From Duganella sp. Leaf126 (GTDB lineage Bacteria; Pseudomonadota; Gammaproteobacteria; Burkholderiales; Burkholderiaceae_D): a DNA stretch of 64,000 nucleotides. Under the pieces are notes generated by a model. That model saw only the letters and a program-made list of their open reading frames with translations, was not told where the DNA came from and did no database searches. Shown one piece after another: positions 18,231 through 27,041 of the stretch. The stretch's first letter is position 1. Each line of letters starts with the position of its first letter. The translations under genes and the position numbers were made by a program. The stretch is from positions 459,268 to 523,267 of the forward strand of contig NZ_LMNW01000031.1 in the NCBI RefSeq assembly GCF_001423125.1, in the 5' to 3' direction.

Positions 18231-19112
18231 TCACATCTTAAACCCGTCACGCACGCCAGAGAAAAAATGCTTTCGCAAGCGACCTGTAAAAAATCGATAT
18301 TTAAGTGGACGAGTCAAAAGATAAAACGACAATGCAGCAATTTTTTGCAGGCCACGGTAGTTCTTTCGAATAAAGTAAATTCGGTTACGCTCACAATAAT
18401 AGGTTGCAAAGGGAGAAAGAGCACCGCCAGTGCTACTGCTTACCTTATGTTTCACCGTTCCATCAGGCCAATAATAAATACTGAACCCTGCTTGATTGGC
18501 ACGCCAGACAAAATCGGTATCGTCCTGATAGACAAAATATTTCTCATCCATTAGACCAATTTTTTCGAACACCGATCGATGGATCAACATAAAACATGTG
18601 GGGGCGTAATTAACATGCATACCAGTTGAAAATTCAGAGCCGTCATCCATCCCCTCTCCACGGTGTATTGTTGTCCCTTTCCAGGGAATAATGGCACCGC
18701 CGGCACACCATATTTTTCCAGAATCGAAGAAAGTAATTTTTGGTACCACCATCTTTTCTTGCCTGGCTTGCGCCATAGAATACATTTCAGCGAGAAGTTT
18801 CGGGCTTTCGAATTCTATATCATTATTTAATAGAACAATGTATTCGCAACCCATCTCCAATGCGAGCTCTGTACCCTGATTATTACCTTTTGCAACGCCC
18901 ACATTTTCTTTATTTTTGATGAGCGTAACATTCTTCATGCCATGCGCGTCGATTAACTCACGTGCAGCGTTATACGACTGATCATTCAAGCTATTATCAA
19001 GTATAAACAGCCAATAGTCCTGACATTCTTGAATTGCAAGACTCTCAAAGAAACCAGGCAGCACAGACTCGCTGTTGAACAGGACCGTTACGAGTCCAAG
19101 CTTCACGCTCAT
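18231..19112 (-). CDS. Glycosyltransferase family 2 (rhamnosyltransferase-like)
   Basis: Cytoplasmic or membrane-associated glycosyltransferase, 293 aa. N-terminal GT2 features: LGLVTVLFNSESVLPGF, LFILDNSLND, NVGVAKGNNQG and the metal-binding-site equivalent VLLNNDIEF; later PTCFMLIHRSVFEKIGLMDEKYFVYQDDTDF, split here only for description, is the acceptor region common to the COG1216 group that includes rhamnosyltransferases. Its start overlaps the stop of the upstream epimerase (ATGA). It is the last gene of the leftward exopolysaccharide transcription unit. Donor sugar is unknown; the neighbouring epimerase hints at a deoxyhexose. Confidence 0.88.
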   Translation of the reverse strand: MSVKLGLVTVLFNSESVLPGFFESLAIQECQDYWLFILDNSLNDQSYNAARELIDAHGMKNVTLIKNKENVGVAKGNNQGTELALEMGCEYIVLLNNDIEFESPKLLAEMYSMAQARQEKMVVPKITFFDSGKIWCAGGAIIPWKGTTIHRGEGMDDGSEFSTGMHVNYAPTCFMLIHRSVFEKIGLMDEKYFVYQDDTDFVWRANQAGFSIYYWPDGTVKHKVSSSTGGALSPFATYYCERNRIYFIRKNYRGLQKIAALSFYLLTRPLKYRFFTGRLRKHFFSGVRDGFKM

Positions 19113-20242
19113 TTATAAAGACCCCGCGATTTCATTTCCTCAATACTCTGATCATAACTATCTTTTTGTACCGCTTGTTGATTAACCCACGTGGTAAATT
19201 TTTTAATGCCTTCGACGAAGTTAATTTTTGGCTCAAAACCCAGCAAATTTTTAGCCTTTGTCAGATCCGCAAAGTTATGGCGAATATCGCCCAGACGATA
19301 GGCGCCAGTTACGGTGATCGGTACGTTAACGTTGTATTGCGACACGAGGGTATTTGCGACAGTTAAAACATCTGTAGCAACGCCCGAACCGATACCGAAT
19401 ACCTCACCGTTTGCTTCGTCTTTGAGTAGTGCAGCGGTTGTTGCCTGTACGACATCACTGATAAACACAAAGTCACGGCTTTCTTTACCATCCTCGAAAA
19501 TGTCAATTTTATTACCATTTTTGATTCGCGTAGAAAAGATCGACAAGATGCCAGTGTAAGGATTGCTTAACGACTGACCAGGGCCATAGACATTTTGGTA
19601 GCGCAACGCGGTCGCGCCGATGCCAAGGGACCCGCACACAGTCATCACCATCTGCTCTTGATTTTGTTTGGTAATACCATATACCGAAGAAGGATGGATT
19701 TTAGATTCTTCGTCGGTAGGCAATAATTCCAGCACGTCTCCCGTTGCGCTGCATAGTGGATCGAAGCGTCCTGCTTTCATATCGCTATCCAACCGTTGAC
19801 CTGGATAAACTATTCCAAGCGCTTTCGATCGGTATTTTCCTTCACCATAGATCGAGCGCGAAGAAGCTACCACGACTTTTTTAATAGAATGCTTGGTGTT
19901 GGCAAGCAAATCCAGCATCAACGCGGTGCCACCGATATTAACGTCAACGTATTTCTTGATCTCATACATCGACTGCCCGGTTCCCGTCTCGGCAGCCAAG
20001 TGCACGATTGCATCTTGTCCAGGGAGTACCGACAACCAGGACGCCTCGTCGCAAACTGAACCCTTAACAAATCTTACTTTATCACGAACACTCAAGAACA
20101 AAGGCGACGACGTCGTTGGATCATCTCCATGAATCTGGGGTGACAGGGTATCTAGAACCGTTACCTCATGCCCAAGACCGATCAGATGCAATGCTAAATT
20201 CGAACCGATAAATCCCGCACCACCCGATATCAATACATTCAT
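19109..20242 (-). CDS. NAD-dependent nucleotide-sugar epimerase/dehydratase
   Basis: Extended short-chain dehydrogenase/reductase, 377 aa from the ATG at 20242, where the nucleotide-binding fold begins at once (MNVLISGGAGFIGSN). Other landmarks: IVHLAAETGTGQSM, the serine region VVVASSRSIYGEG, catalytic YGITK and RYQNVYGPGQSL. Length and the segment SPLFLSVRDKVRFVKGSV recall dTDP-L-rhamnose 4-epimerase-like enzymes rather than GalE or RmlB. It would make a nucleotide-sugar donor for the exopolysaccharide. No rml genes are in the window, so the precursor would come from elsewhere. The substrate assignment is tentative; the SDR class is firm. Confidence 0.85.
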   Translation of the reverse strand: MNVLISGGAGFIGSNLALHLIGLGHEVTVLDTLSPQIHGDDPTTSSPLFLSVRDKVRFVKGSVCDEASWLSVLPGQDAIVHLAAETGTGQSMYEIKKYVDVNIGGTALMLDLLANTKHSIKKVVVASSRSIYGEGKYRSKALGIVYPGQRLDSDMKAGRFDPLCSATGDVLELLPTDEESKIHPSSVYGITKQNQEQMVMTVCGSLGIGATALRYQNVYGPGQSLSNPYTGILSIFSTRIKNGNKIDIFEDGKESRDFVFISDVVQATTAALLKDEANGEVFGIGSGVATDVLTVANTLVSQYNVNVPITVTGAYRLGDIRHNFADLTKAKNLLGFEPKINFVEGIKKFTTWVNQQAVQKDSYDQSIEEMKSRGLYK

Positions 20243-20355
20243 ATTTTTTCCAATCCATTCTAAATTTACAACTTGATTCAGCAGAAGCAAGCTTTCTTGA
20301 AGAAAAACATTTTAAGTTTCACACAGAAACTATTTTAATTTACCAAAGAAATATT

Positions 20356-21813
20356 TTATTCCATTCGAAATTTAATATTCGTGCGATCAATAATACGCGT
20401 TGTCGAGTATCCCTCGTGAAAATCGAGCGCAATCACTTCTCCGCCAGCTTCAGTAACAACCTCGTAGCCGACGATTTCCTCTACCGGATAATCCCCCCCC
20501 TTTACCAACACGTCTGGTATCAGCTTACGAATAATTCGCTCTGGCGTATCCTCGTCAAATTCCACCACCCAATCAACACTCTTTAATGCCGCCAGCACAT
20601 GCATGCGATCGGCACACCCATTAATGGGTCGTGCGTTTCCTTTTAGGCGTTTTACAGAGGCATCAGTATTCACAGCGACCACTAGTAGGTCGCCTAAACG
20701 ACGTGCGGCCTCCAAATAGCGAGTGTGGCCGACATGTAATATGTCGAAGCAGCCATTGGTGAAAACGACACGTTTCCCGTTTTCCTTGGCGGCAGTAACT
20801 CGGGCCAGTAGAGCGTCTTCCGCCATGATCGGCTGCTCCACTCCACCCACTCCATAAAGCACATGTTCAAGCTCGATCGTGGTAATGGCGGAAGTTCCGA
20901 ATTTTGCCACAACGATTCCGGCCGCCATATTTCCCAGCCTGCAGGAAAGTTCCAGATCCTTCCCACTAGCCAGCGCAGTTCCCAAAGTCGCGATAACGGT
21001 ATCGCCAGCGCCAGTAACGTCAAAAACTTCCCGCGCCTCCGTGGGCAAATGCAAGGGTGGCTCATTTTGGCGCAGCAACGTCATTCCGTGCTCGCTACGC
21101 GTAACCAGTAAGGCGTCGAGGCCAAGCTTTTCTCTCAAAACCAGCCCTTTCGCAACGATCTCGCCTTCATCTGCGCAATGGCCTACCACCGCTTCGAATT
21201 CAGCCATATTAGGAGTGATCAACGTCGCGCCGGAATATCGAGAGTAGTCGACGCCTTTCGGATCGACGATTACCGGCTTACATTGCCGACGGGCCTCCGC
21301 AATCATGTCTTCGATAGATGACAGGGTACCTTTGCCGTAGTCAGAGAGAATCACTGCATCGACGGTTGCCAGGGCATCAATAAACTTCGCGTACAAACCG
21401 CCACGATCGAAACATCCCTCACTGCCTAGCGAACTTTCGAAGTCAAGCCGCATCAGTTGCTGGTTGCGCGAAACCACCCGCAATTTTGTAATTGTGGGGC
21501 AATTTGAAGAAACTACGAAATCGGCTTGTACGCCAAATGCGGCCACTGAATTAGTCAGCAAGCGTGCGGCATCGTCGTTCCCCACAACACCAAGTAACCT
21601 AACGCTGGCACCAAGACTGGCAACATTGACGGCGACGTTGGCAGCTCCACCTGGACGCAGATCATCTTTGTCGATATTAACTACCTGGACCGGAGCCTCA
21701 GGGGAAATCCTTCCTGTGGCACCTGACCAATAGCGATCAAGCATCACATCACCGACCACCAGCACGCGCGCGGTATCCAGGCGTAGGCCTAACTCAAGTT
21801 CTTGAAGAGACAT
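20356..21813 (-). CDS. hldE: Bifunctional heptose-7-phosphate kinase / heptose-1-phosphate adenylyltransferase
   Basis: Cytoplasmic enzyme of 485 aa making ADP-D-glycero-D-manno-heptose from heptose-7-phosphate (with GmhB acting between its two steps). N-terminal PfkB-type kinase (about 1-325): VVGDVMLDRYWSGATGRISPE-like start, RPGGAANVAVN, and the ATP/catalytic motif DVTGAGDT. C-terminal nucleotidyltransferase (about 345-480): FTNGCFDILHVGHTRYLE with HVGH, and KGGDYP. The gene is 10 bases downstream of gmhA and in the exopolysaccharide unit rather than beside core-LPS genes. A run of eight G (coding strand; C at 20493-20500) falls in the KGGDYP codons and could slip. Confidence 0.95.
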   Translation of the reverse strand: MSLQELELGLRLDTARVLVVGDVMLDRYWSGATGRISPEAPVQVVNIDKDDLRPGGAANVAVNVASLGASVRLLGVVGNDDAARLLTNSVAAFGVQADFVVSSNCPTITKLRVVSRNQQLMRLDFESSLGSEGCFDRGGLYAKFIDALATVDAVILSDYGKGTLSSIEDMIAEARRQCKPVIVDPKGVDYSRYSGATLITPNMAEFEAVVGHCADEGEIVAKGLVLREKLGLDALLVTRSEHGMTLLRQNEPPLHLPTEAREVFDVTGAGDTVIATLGTALASGKDLELSCRLGNMAAGIVVAKFGTSAITTIELEHVLYGVGGVEQPIMAEDALLARVTAAKENGKRVVFTNGCFDILHVGHTRYLEAARRLGDLLVVAVNTDASVKRLKGNARPINGCADRMHVLAALKSVDWVVEFDEDTPERIIRKLIPDVLVKGGDYPVEEIVGYEVVTEAGGEVIALDFHEGYSTTRIIDRTNIKFRME

Positions 21814-21823
21814 CGTGCACCTA

Positions 21824-22405
21824 TCAGGCCAATTTCAGCTTATGCTCAACGAGCTCGATCATGATGTGTAACATTTTGATATGCAGCTCTTGCACGCGAT
21901 CTGCGAAACTCCCAGCGGGCGTACAGAGGCTAATGTCGGCGAGTTGGTCTAGCGGACTCCCTTCACGCCCCGTCAGACCGATGACAAACACGCCCAGCCT
22001 TTTAGCGCTATCGACTGCGTTGAGTACAGACGGACTAGTTCCGCTTGTGCTAATGGCGATCAGACAATCTCCGCTACGGCCATGTGCTTCGATGAACCGC
22101 GAGAAAACGAAATCGTATCCATAGTCATTGGCTACACATGTGATATGCGCTGGATCACTTATTGATAGCGCCGCCAGTGCCTTTCGATTTTTACGGAAGC
22201 GGCCAGAGAGCTCTTCTGCGAAATGAATGGCATCGCACATCGATCCTCCGTTGCCGCAAGACATTGCCTTACCATCACTCTTAAAGGACTCAGCCAACAT
22301 AGTGGCAGAACGGTCCAGATTAGACAGAACGGTATCGTTTCTCAGCAAGTTATCCAGGCCAATCTGCGCCTCGCTAAGAGAATGCTTAATAATTTCAATA
22401 CTCAT
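21824..22405 (-). CDS. gmhA: Sedoheptulose-7-phosphate (phosphoheptose) isomerase
   Basis: First enzyme of ADP-heptose synthesis: converts sedoheptulose-7-phosphate to D-glycero-heptose-7-phosphate in the cytoplasm. 193 aa, typical size. One SIS domain with the GmhA signature SCGNGGSMCDAIHFAEELSGRF split across residues about 50-72, then ISTSGTSPSVLNAV (phosphate-binding) and a C-terminal helix with ELHIKMLHIMIELVE carrying the metal/active-site Glu and His. It sits directly upstream of hldE and downstream of a GT9 gene. Together these argue that heptose is made for this polysaccharide. Confidence 0.94.
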   Translation of the reverse strand: MSIEIIKHSLSEAQIGLDNLLRNDTVLSNLDRSATMLAESFKSDGKAMSCGNGGSMCDAIHFAEELSGRFRKNRKALAALSISDPAHITCVANDYGYDFVFSRFIEAHGRSGDCLIAISTSGTSPSVLNAVDSAKRLGVFVIGLTGREGSPLDQLADISLCTPAGSFADRVQELHIKMLHIMIELVEHKLKLA

Positions 22406-22452
22406 ATTATTCCGGTTGCTCTTGCAATATATTATATAAATTTTTCAAAATA

Positions 22453-23469
22453 CTACGAAGACACATTTTTTGACAATGCGCACAGGACGCGTTGAGGTTC
22501 GATAGAGCGAATACAGATAAATTCTGAATCGGTTCCATCGCATTTTGTCATATTATTACAGGGGTAATACTCACAGCCACCACTTTTGGCAAGAAGTATA
22601 CTGTTAGGTGGAGGCCACATCGTGGGATCACTACCCGCGTTGATCAAAACATTTTTAACGCCCTGGCGTTGAGCCATATGAACGCCAAAGCTATCGAGAC
22701 CGACGAAAATATCTAGATTAGCAACTTCATTTGTAAAATCAGATAATGATTTAGTATAAATTCTCACACGTGGCAATATTGGGGAAAAAATCCGCTCTAG
22801 CGTTGGACGCTCCGATCCTGCGCCAAATAATGTAACATCATGGCCATTATCCACGAGCTGCAAAGCAAGATCCCGCCAATTTTCTTCCGGCCACATGCGG
22901 CAGCGTTTCGAGGCGAATGGATGGAGGCCAATTTTGAGCTTTTCCCCTGAAATCCCTCGAACACTGGAGAGTATGCTCGTTTGATTTCCTTTGGTAAGTG
23001 CAGCGAGAAACATGCCATAGGATTCATACACCCCTGGACAACTCGACGGTATGACAACTGAGGGTACACCTGATCCAAACGGATTACGAATGATCTGCTT
23101 AAATGGGTGACCGTCCTGCCAACCGATATACTCGTGCTTCTGTGCGCCAATCAATCGCGCGAAAAACCGTTCACGAAAATCTCCAATTAGATCCATGGAA
23201 GTAGTCAGTCCCAGACGGCGTAATTTCCGTACCGCCTTCATAAATTGATAGGCATTTTTCCAACCAAAATTTTTTGTCGTTCCTACCGGAAACTGAGAAC
23301 AAACCACCCGACAATTCTCAATGTTTTCAAACAAAAAGGCCACTTGCGGCCGAACCCACGCGACATAATGCTCAGCATATCCACTTAAAGCGAGTTTTTC
23401 CAGAAACGCACTTTGAATTACAGCGTCCCCAAGATTTCTCGAAACAATCAGACAAACAGTTCTTTTCAT
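22453..23469 (-). CDS. Glycosyltransferase family 9 (heptosyltransferase-like)
   Basis: GT-B-fold transferase, 338 aa from the ATG at 23469 (an in-frame TTG at 23481 is less likely). Family features: N-terminal CLIVSRNLGDAVIQSAFLE, LKIGLHPFASKRCRMWPEENW in the donor half, DVTLFGAGSERP, and LDIFVGLDSFGVHMAQ followed by NAGSDPTMWPP, the ADP-heptose-binding region of the GT9 family. Known members add heptose from ADP-heptose to LPS core. Its position immediately upstream of gmhA-hldE makes a heptosyl transfer to the exopolysaccharide repeat unit the most economical idea (inference). Four C-terminal cysteines (CEYYPCNNMTKCDG) may bind metal, as in other GT9 proteins. Confidence 0.85.
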   Translation of the reverse strand: MKRTVCLIVSRNLGDAVIQSAFLEKLALSGYAEHYVAWVRPQVAFLFENIENCRVVCSQFPVGTTKNFGWKNAYQFMKAVRKLRRLGLTTSMDLIGDFRERFFARLIGAQKHEYIGWQDGHPFKQIIRNPFGSGVPSVVIPSSCPGVYESYGMFLAALTKGNQTSILSSVRGISGEKLKIGLHPFASKRCRMWPEENWRDLALQLVDNGHDVTLFGAGSERPTLERIFSPILPRVRIYTKSLSDFTNEVANLDIFVGLDSFGVHMAQRQGVKNVLINAGSDPTMWPPPNSILLAKSGGCEYYPCNNMTKCDGTDSEFICIRSIEPQRVLCALSKNVSS

Positions 23470-23487
23470 TTTTGCAAGCAATTCTCA

Positions 23488-24489
23488 TCAAGCTAAGGCA
23501 CGTAAAGGCAAAACCTCGTCCAGCCAGCCATTGAGCGTATATTTTTCGATAACTTCCTGCGGCAGTTCGCAAAATTCGCTCTCCAAGAATTCTCTTGGAA
23601 TCCTAATATTTTCCCTGTCTATGACCAGCACGTTTTCTGGTCGATAAAAATCGGTTTTCGTGGCAAACGCGTTCGTCGTAATAATTTTCTTGCGTGCCCC
23701 TACAGCTTCCAGCGTTCGCATTGTGAGGCCGGTTTGAATAGGGCGCTCGATATCAACAACTATACGGCTGCGAGCAAGAAGCATTTTTAGTTCGTCCTTG
23801 AATACCGGTTTGAAAATAAATTCAGCTCGTTTCGCAGTCCAGAAGGCCGGTTGCAGAATTCGTCGCCCCATATAGACCAAACGGGAAGAAAAATACATAA
23901 TTTTTTTAAAAGTCATGCCATTCGGAACAGAACTCTGCATCCGTGACAGAACCTGATAACGGTCCGAGTGGATCGTGCCAAAGAAAAAGAGGTCGATGTC
24001 TGTCTTCGTCGGCGGCAATCGAAAATATTCGTCGAGACAAAATAACGGGCGATATTTAAGCCTGACATCATTCTGTGCGTCTACCGGGTCAAATGTAAAA
24101 GCCCGATCAAATAAACCCACCTTCGTAGGACTATCGGACGACATGTTTTTATAACTGTCCCAGAAATAAAGCGTAAAACGCGCGTCGGGCAATGCGAGGC
24201 GCAGCCGACGTATCGCCTCACAAGACAAGGCCTGCCCTTTTATCACCAGGACGTCGGTGATCGGGTGCGAGCGCGCGCGTTCGGTGACAGCCTCAAAATA
24301 GGCTTCTGCTTTCCCACGCAGTATGCGAGGTGAAATCCTAATCAGCGCTTTGGTCAAGGTATCAGCCGCAGGACGGTCATCTACCAGCATGGCATTGATA
24401 CCCCGTCGTGCCAATGCCGTCTTGATTTCCTCGGAGTAGCCGAAGAAATCTGGTGAGATGATAAGACAGCTATAAATTTCAGAAGACAT
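23488..24489 (-). CDS. Putative glycosyltransferase, GT-B-like (CgeB-like)
   Basis: 333 aa from the ATG at 24489. Not clearly assignable. The N-terminal half has alternating hydrophobic strands and helices starting CLIISPDFFGYSEEIKTALA; the middle has FTLYFWDSYKNM, LFDRAFTFDPVDA and DIDLFFFGTIHSDRY; the C-terminal half has RSRIVVDIERPIQTGLTMR followed by EAVGARKKIITTN, the pattern of the donor-binding half of CgeB-type and some capsule GT-B proteins, where a Glu helps hold the nucleotide. It is packed between GT9 and the polymerase with spacings of a few bases, so it is almost certainly part of the same operon and pathway. Confidence 0.65.
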   Translation of the reverse strand: MSSEIYSCLIISPDFFGYSEEIKTALARRGINAMLVDDRPAADTLTKALIRISPRILRGKAEAYFEAVTERARSHPITDVLVIKGQALSCEAIRRLRLALPDARFTLYFWDSYKNMSSDSPTKVGLFDRAFTFDPVDAQNDVRLKYRPLFCLDEYFRLPPTKTDIDLFFFGTIHSDRYQVLSRMQSSVPNGMTFKKIMYFSSRLVYMGRRILQPAFWTAKRAEFIFKPVFKDELKMLLARSRIVVDIERPIQTGLTMRTLEAVGARKKIITTNAFATKTDFYRPENVLVIDRENIRIPREFLESEFCELPQEVIEKYTLNGWLDEVLPLRALA

Positions 24490-24499
24490 TTTATACAAT

Positions 24500-25798
24500 C
24501 TAGACTTTATTTTGGGACAGAAGGTCGGAACTCTTGAACCGCTTTTTTTTCATCCCAAAACCGAAACAAACATACATAATTGATGCTATGACAGGAATTG
24601 CATGTATGCTTAACACATAAAATTCGATGAAAAATTTACCGACGGTTGTATATATCATCATGACGAGAATGGCGCTAACGATTGAATCTTGGAAATTCAT
24701 ACCCTTTAGCGCACGTAGGAATACCCCGGTAATAAAGCCAGACAAGGCCGGAATTAACAGCACGCCCAGCCAGCTAAAATTTACGTATCCCCACAAGGCA
24801 GTAGTGAGGCGCAGTCCGCCAGTAACCATTTCCGAAATATCAGCCCCAATGTCATTGTAAGTAAGCGTCCACACGCTTGGATTCCACATATAGTTGCTTG
24901 GGACCAGTCCGCCAACCATCGTTTTTCCGTATGTAAATGGAGAATATTGGGAAAATCCCTGAAGAAACTCGATCTGGTCTGCGATGTCTGGAGTTCCCGA
25001 TCCAATGATCGAAGCTATCGAATCCAGCGAATAGAAAGATCCAAATCGCTCGATGCCGGTCAACAAGCCTAATATCAAGTAGCTGGCGCTACCAATAGGA
25101 AAGATCACGCCTAAAAAACATGCGAACGCGATACCGGTCCAACGCTTTCTGGCGGCCAAAACGCCCACAAACACAAGAACGCCGCTCAGTGATGCCCCTC
25201 GAGCCAATGAAATCATCAGCAAGAAAATCATCGCAAGCGCGAGCCACATGTAAATTCTCTTTTTGTAGTACCACCACAAAGTCAGTACGATCGGCAACAT
25301 TCCTACCATCACTGCAAAACTAAATCTAAACAGATAAGCAGCCCGCTGGTATGGTTCAAAATATTCGTTTTTGAACTGTTTGGCACTCATCGGATCAGCT
25401 GCGAACATGGGTACAAAACCCATTAACGCATACGCCAGACATATGCCGACGGAAGCTACACATGCCAGCATTATGACTCTGCGGGTAACTGCCTTCAAAT
25501 CGATATTTGCGGGAGAGATCGGATTTAATTTTTTTCGCAGCCAATGGTGGCACGGTGAGTAGAATCCAAGTGCCATACCCAGAATCAGGGCGATGGTACC
25601 AAAGACATTGACATACATATATAGTTCATTGGTATTCGCGTCCACGATATCCCAGACATCCGTGTACAATCCTGGAACAATATATGCAGTTACACAGAAG
25701 CCCAAGTTCAGGTGAGCCGGGACATTCCAGCGGTTGGGCCAGAATATATAAGGCGCCAGCAATTGCAGCACTAGTGCAATAACAGTCAGGGCGTACAA
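24500..25798 (-). CDS. wzy: Polysaccharide repeat-unit polymerase, Wzy-like
   Basis: Integral membrane protein of 432 aa with about eleven to twelve hydrophobic helices and one large periplasmic loop (about residues 245-320, FLQGFSQYSPFTYGKTMVGG to the DIGADISEMVTGG stretch), the topology of O-antigen/EPS polymerases. The start is TTG at 25798, preceded by AGGTGA; no ATG lies nearby. The start overlaps the end of the acyltransferase gene by 13 bases. Sequence identity in Wzy proteins is poor, so the call rests on topology and location between acyltransferase and glycosyltransferases. It would link flipped repeat units in the periplasm. Confidence 0.8.
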   Translation of the reverse strand: MYALTVIALVLQLLAPYIFWPNRWNVPAHLNLGFCVTAYIVPGLYTDVWDIVDANTNELYMYVNVFGTIALILGMALGFYSPCHHWLRKKLNPISPANIDLKAVTRRVIMLACVASVGICLAYALMGFVPMFAADPMSAKQFKNEYFEPYQRAAYLFRFSFAVMVGMLPIVLTLWWYYKKRIYMWLALAMIFLLMISLARGASLSGVLVFVGVLAARKRWTGIAFACFLGVIFPIGSASYLILGLLTGIERFGSFYSLDSIASIIGSGTPDIADQIEFLQGFSQYSPFTYGKTMVGGLVPSNYMWNPSVWTLTYNDIGADISEMVTGGLRLTTALWGYVNFSWLGVLLIPALSGFITGVFLRALKGMNFQDSIVSAILVMMIYTTVGKFFIEFYVLSIHAIPVIASIMYVCFGFGMKKKRFKSSDLLSQNKV

Positions 25799-26850
25799 TT
25801 AATCACCTGTTGTTTGGTGATCGCACTGGTGCGATGTTTAAGGAAAGGCTTTTCTATAAAGTTCCAAGAAAACACAGCAGCAGAAAATACAACCATTATC
25901 GTTCCCAACATCGTGGCTACTGGATTACTGGAGAAATAGCCCAACGCTATAGCCGTTTGCACAATTGGCACATGAAACAGATAAATACCAAACGAAAAAT
26001 CGCCGTGCTTTCCAACGTCCCCAAGACGAGGTAGCGTCAGTGCCGCCCAGCTAACAATCGCAGCCACTGCAAGAGGAGCGCCGAGGCGGAACAGCCATCC
26101 GTTAGTCGAAGCATAAAATACGAGAGCTAGCACGGCAGCATAGGTCGGTAAACGTGCGCCATCACGAGTTGCATAATAACACCATGCTCCGCCCACAAAA
26201 TAGGCAAGTTGACCTGGTAATTGCTTAGCAAGCCGTAGATAAAAATCATTCCCTGCATGTTCGCCAAAAAAAGAGAAGCCAGACATCCATGCAGAGGAGA
26301 GCACAAACAACATGCCCAATACTGGTCGATAGCCGATTCGCCGCGATGCCCAAACAATCACTGGCGCACAGGCATAAAATAGAACCTCGATCTTGATTGT
26401 CCACAGCGATACATTTACAGCACTCTCATACTGATGCACAAATACACCAGGCAACGAAGGTGCACTGAAATTTGCCAGAGCCAAATTCATTCCGATATAA
26501 CGCCAGAACCCTACATTGGAGAAATAATCTACAGCACTTAATGACGACATTGTCGACAGAATAATGGCAGCGCCAACAACCACAAAAACATATGCAGGGG
26601 CGATCCGAAACAGCCTTTTTTTTCCGTATTCCAAGAGCGAACGTGATTTTTCGCAACTCATGGTAACAAGATATCCGCTAACCACGAAAAAGGCCTGGAC
26701 CGCGAAGGTCGCCGAAATATTCATTGTCCAGCTAAGTACTGGTGACTGAGACAGTATTCCAATGTGAAAAAAAACGACCATGCTTGCGAAAACTAGCCGC
26801 AGCAAGTCAAAATTGTTTTTATGAGGAACAGGAAGGTTTGTAGAATTCAT
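25786..26850 (-). CDS. Acyltransferase, family 3 (OafA/YrhL type)
   Basis: Membrane O-acyltransferase of 354 aa. Start at 26850, where the family N-terminus follows at once (FDLLRLVFASMVVFFHIGIL, with the conserved His); an upstream in-frame extension to 26949 is not supported. About ten hydrophobic segments, with the motif YGKKRLFRIAPAYVFVV after the first two helices. Established knowledge: members acetylate or otherwise acylate sugars of O-antigens and exopolysaccharides. Here it is likely to acetylate the repeat unit. The intergenic space upstream to the co-polymerase gene is 191 bases, AT-rich, without a clear promoter. Confidence 0.9.
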   Translation of the reverse strand: MNSTNLPVPHKNNFDLLRLVFASMVVFFHIGILSQSPVLSWTMNISATFAVQAFFVVSGYLVTMSCEKSRSLLEYGKKRLFRIAPAYVFVVVGAAIILSTMSSLSAVDYFSNVGFWRYIGMNLALANFSAPSLPGVFVHQYESAVNVSLWTIKIEVLFYACAPVIVWASRRIGYRPVLGMLFVLSSAWMSGFSFFGEHAGNDFYLRLAKQLPGQLAYFVGGAWCYYATRDGARLPTYAAVLALVFYASTNGWLFRLGAPLAVAAIVSWAALTLPRLGDVGKHGDFSFGIYLFHVPIVQTAIALGYFSSNPVATMLGTIMVVFSAAVFSWNFIEKPFLKHRTSAITKQQVINCTP

Positions 26851-27041
26851 TATGTTATTAGTCTTGGACACTATCTGGTTCCGGCATCGGGTACGTCGGT
26901 ACAAGACTCCACACAACAAGGAGGGCCAACACGGATTTACGCACTCCATTTCTGAGACAGACAGGAGATAGAGTGCCTGTGTGATTACTGATTAATTTCT
27001 TTATTTGACATCCGCAATGTTAATTGACGCAAAATAGAAAC

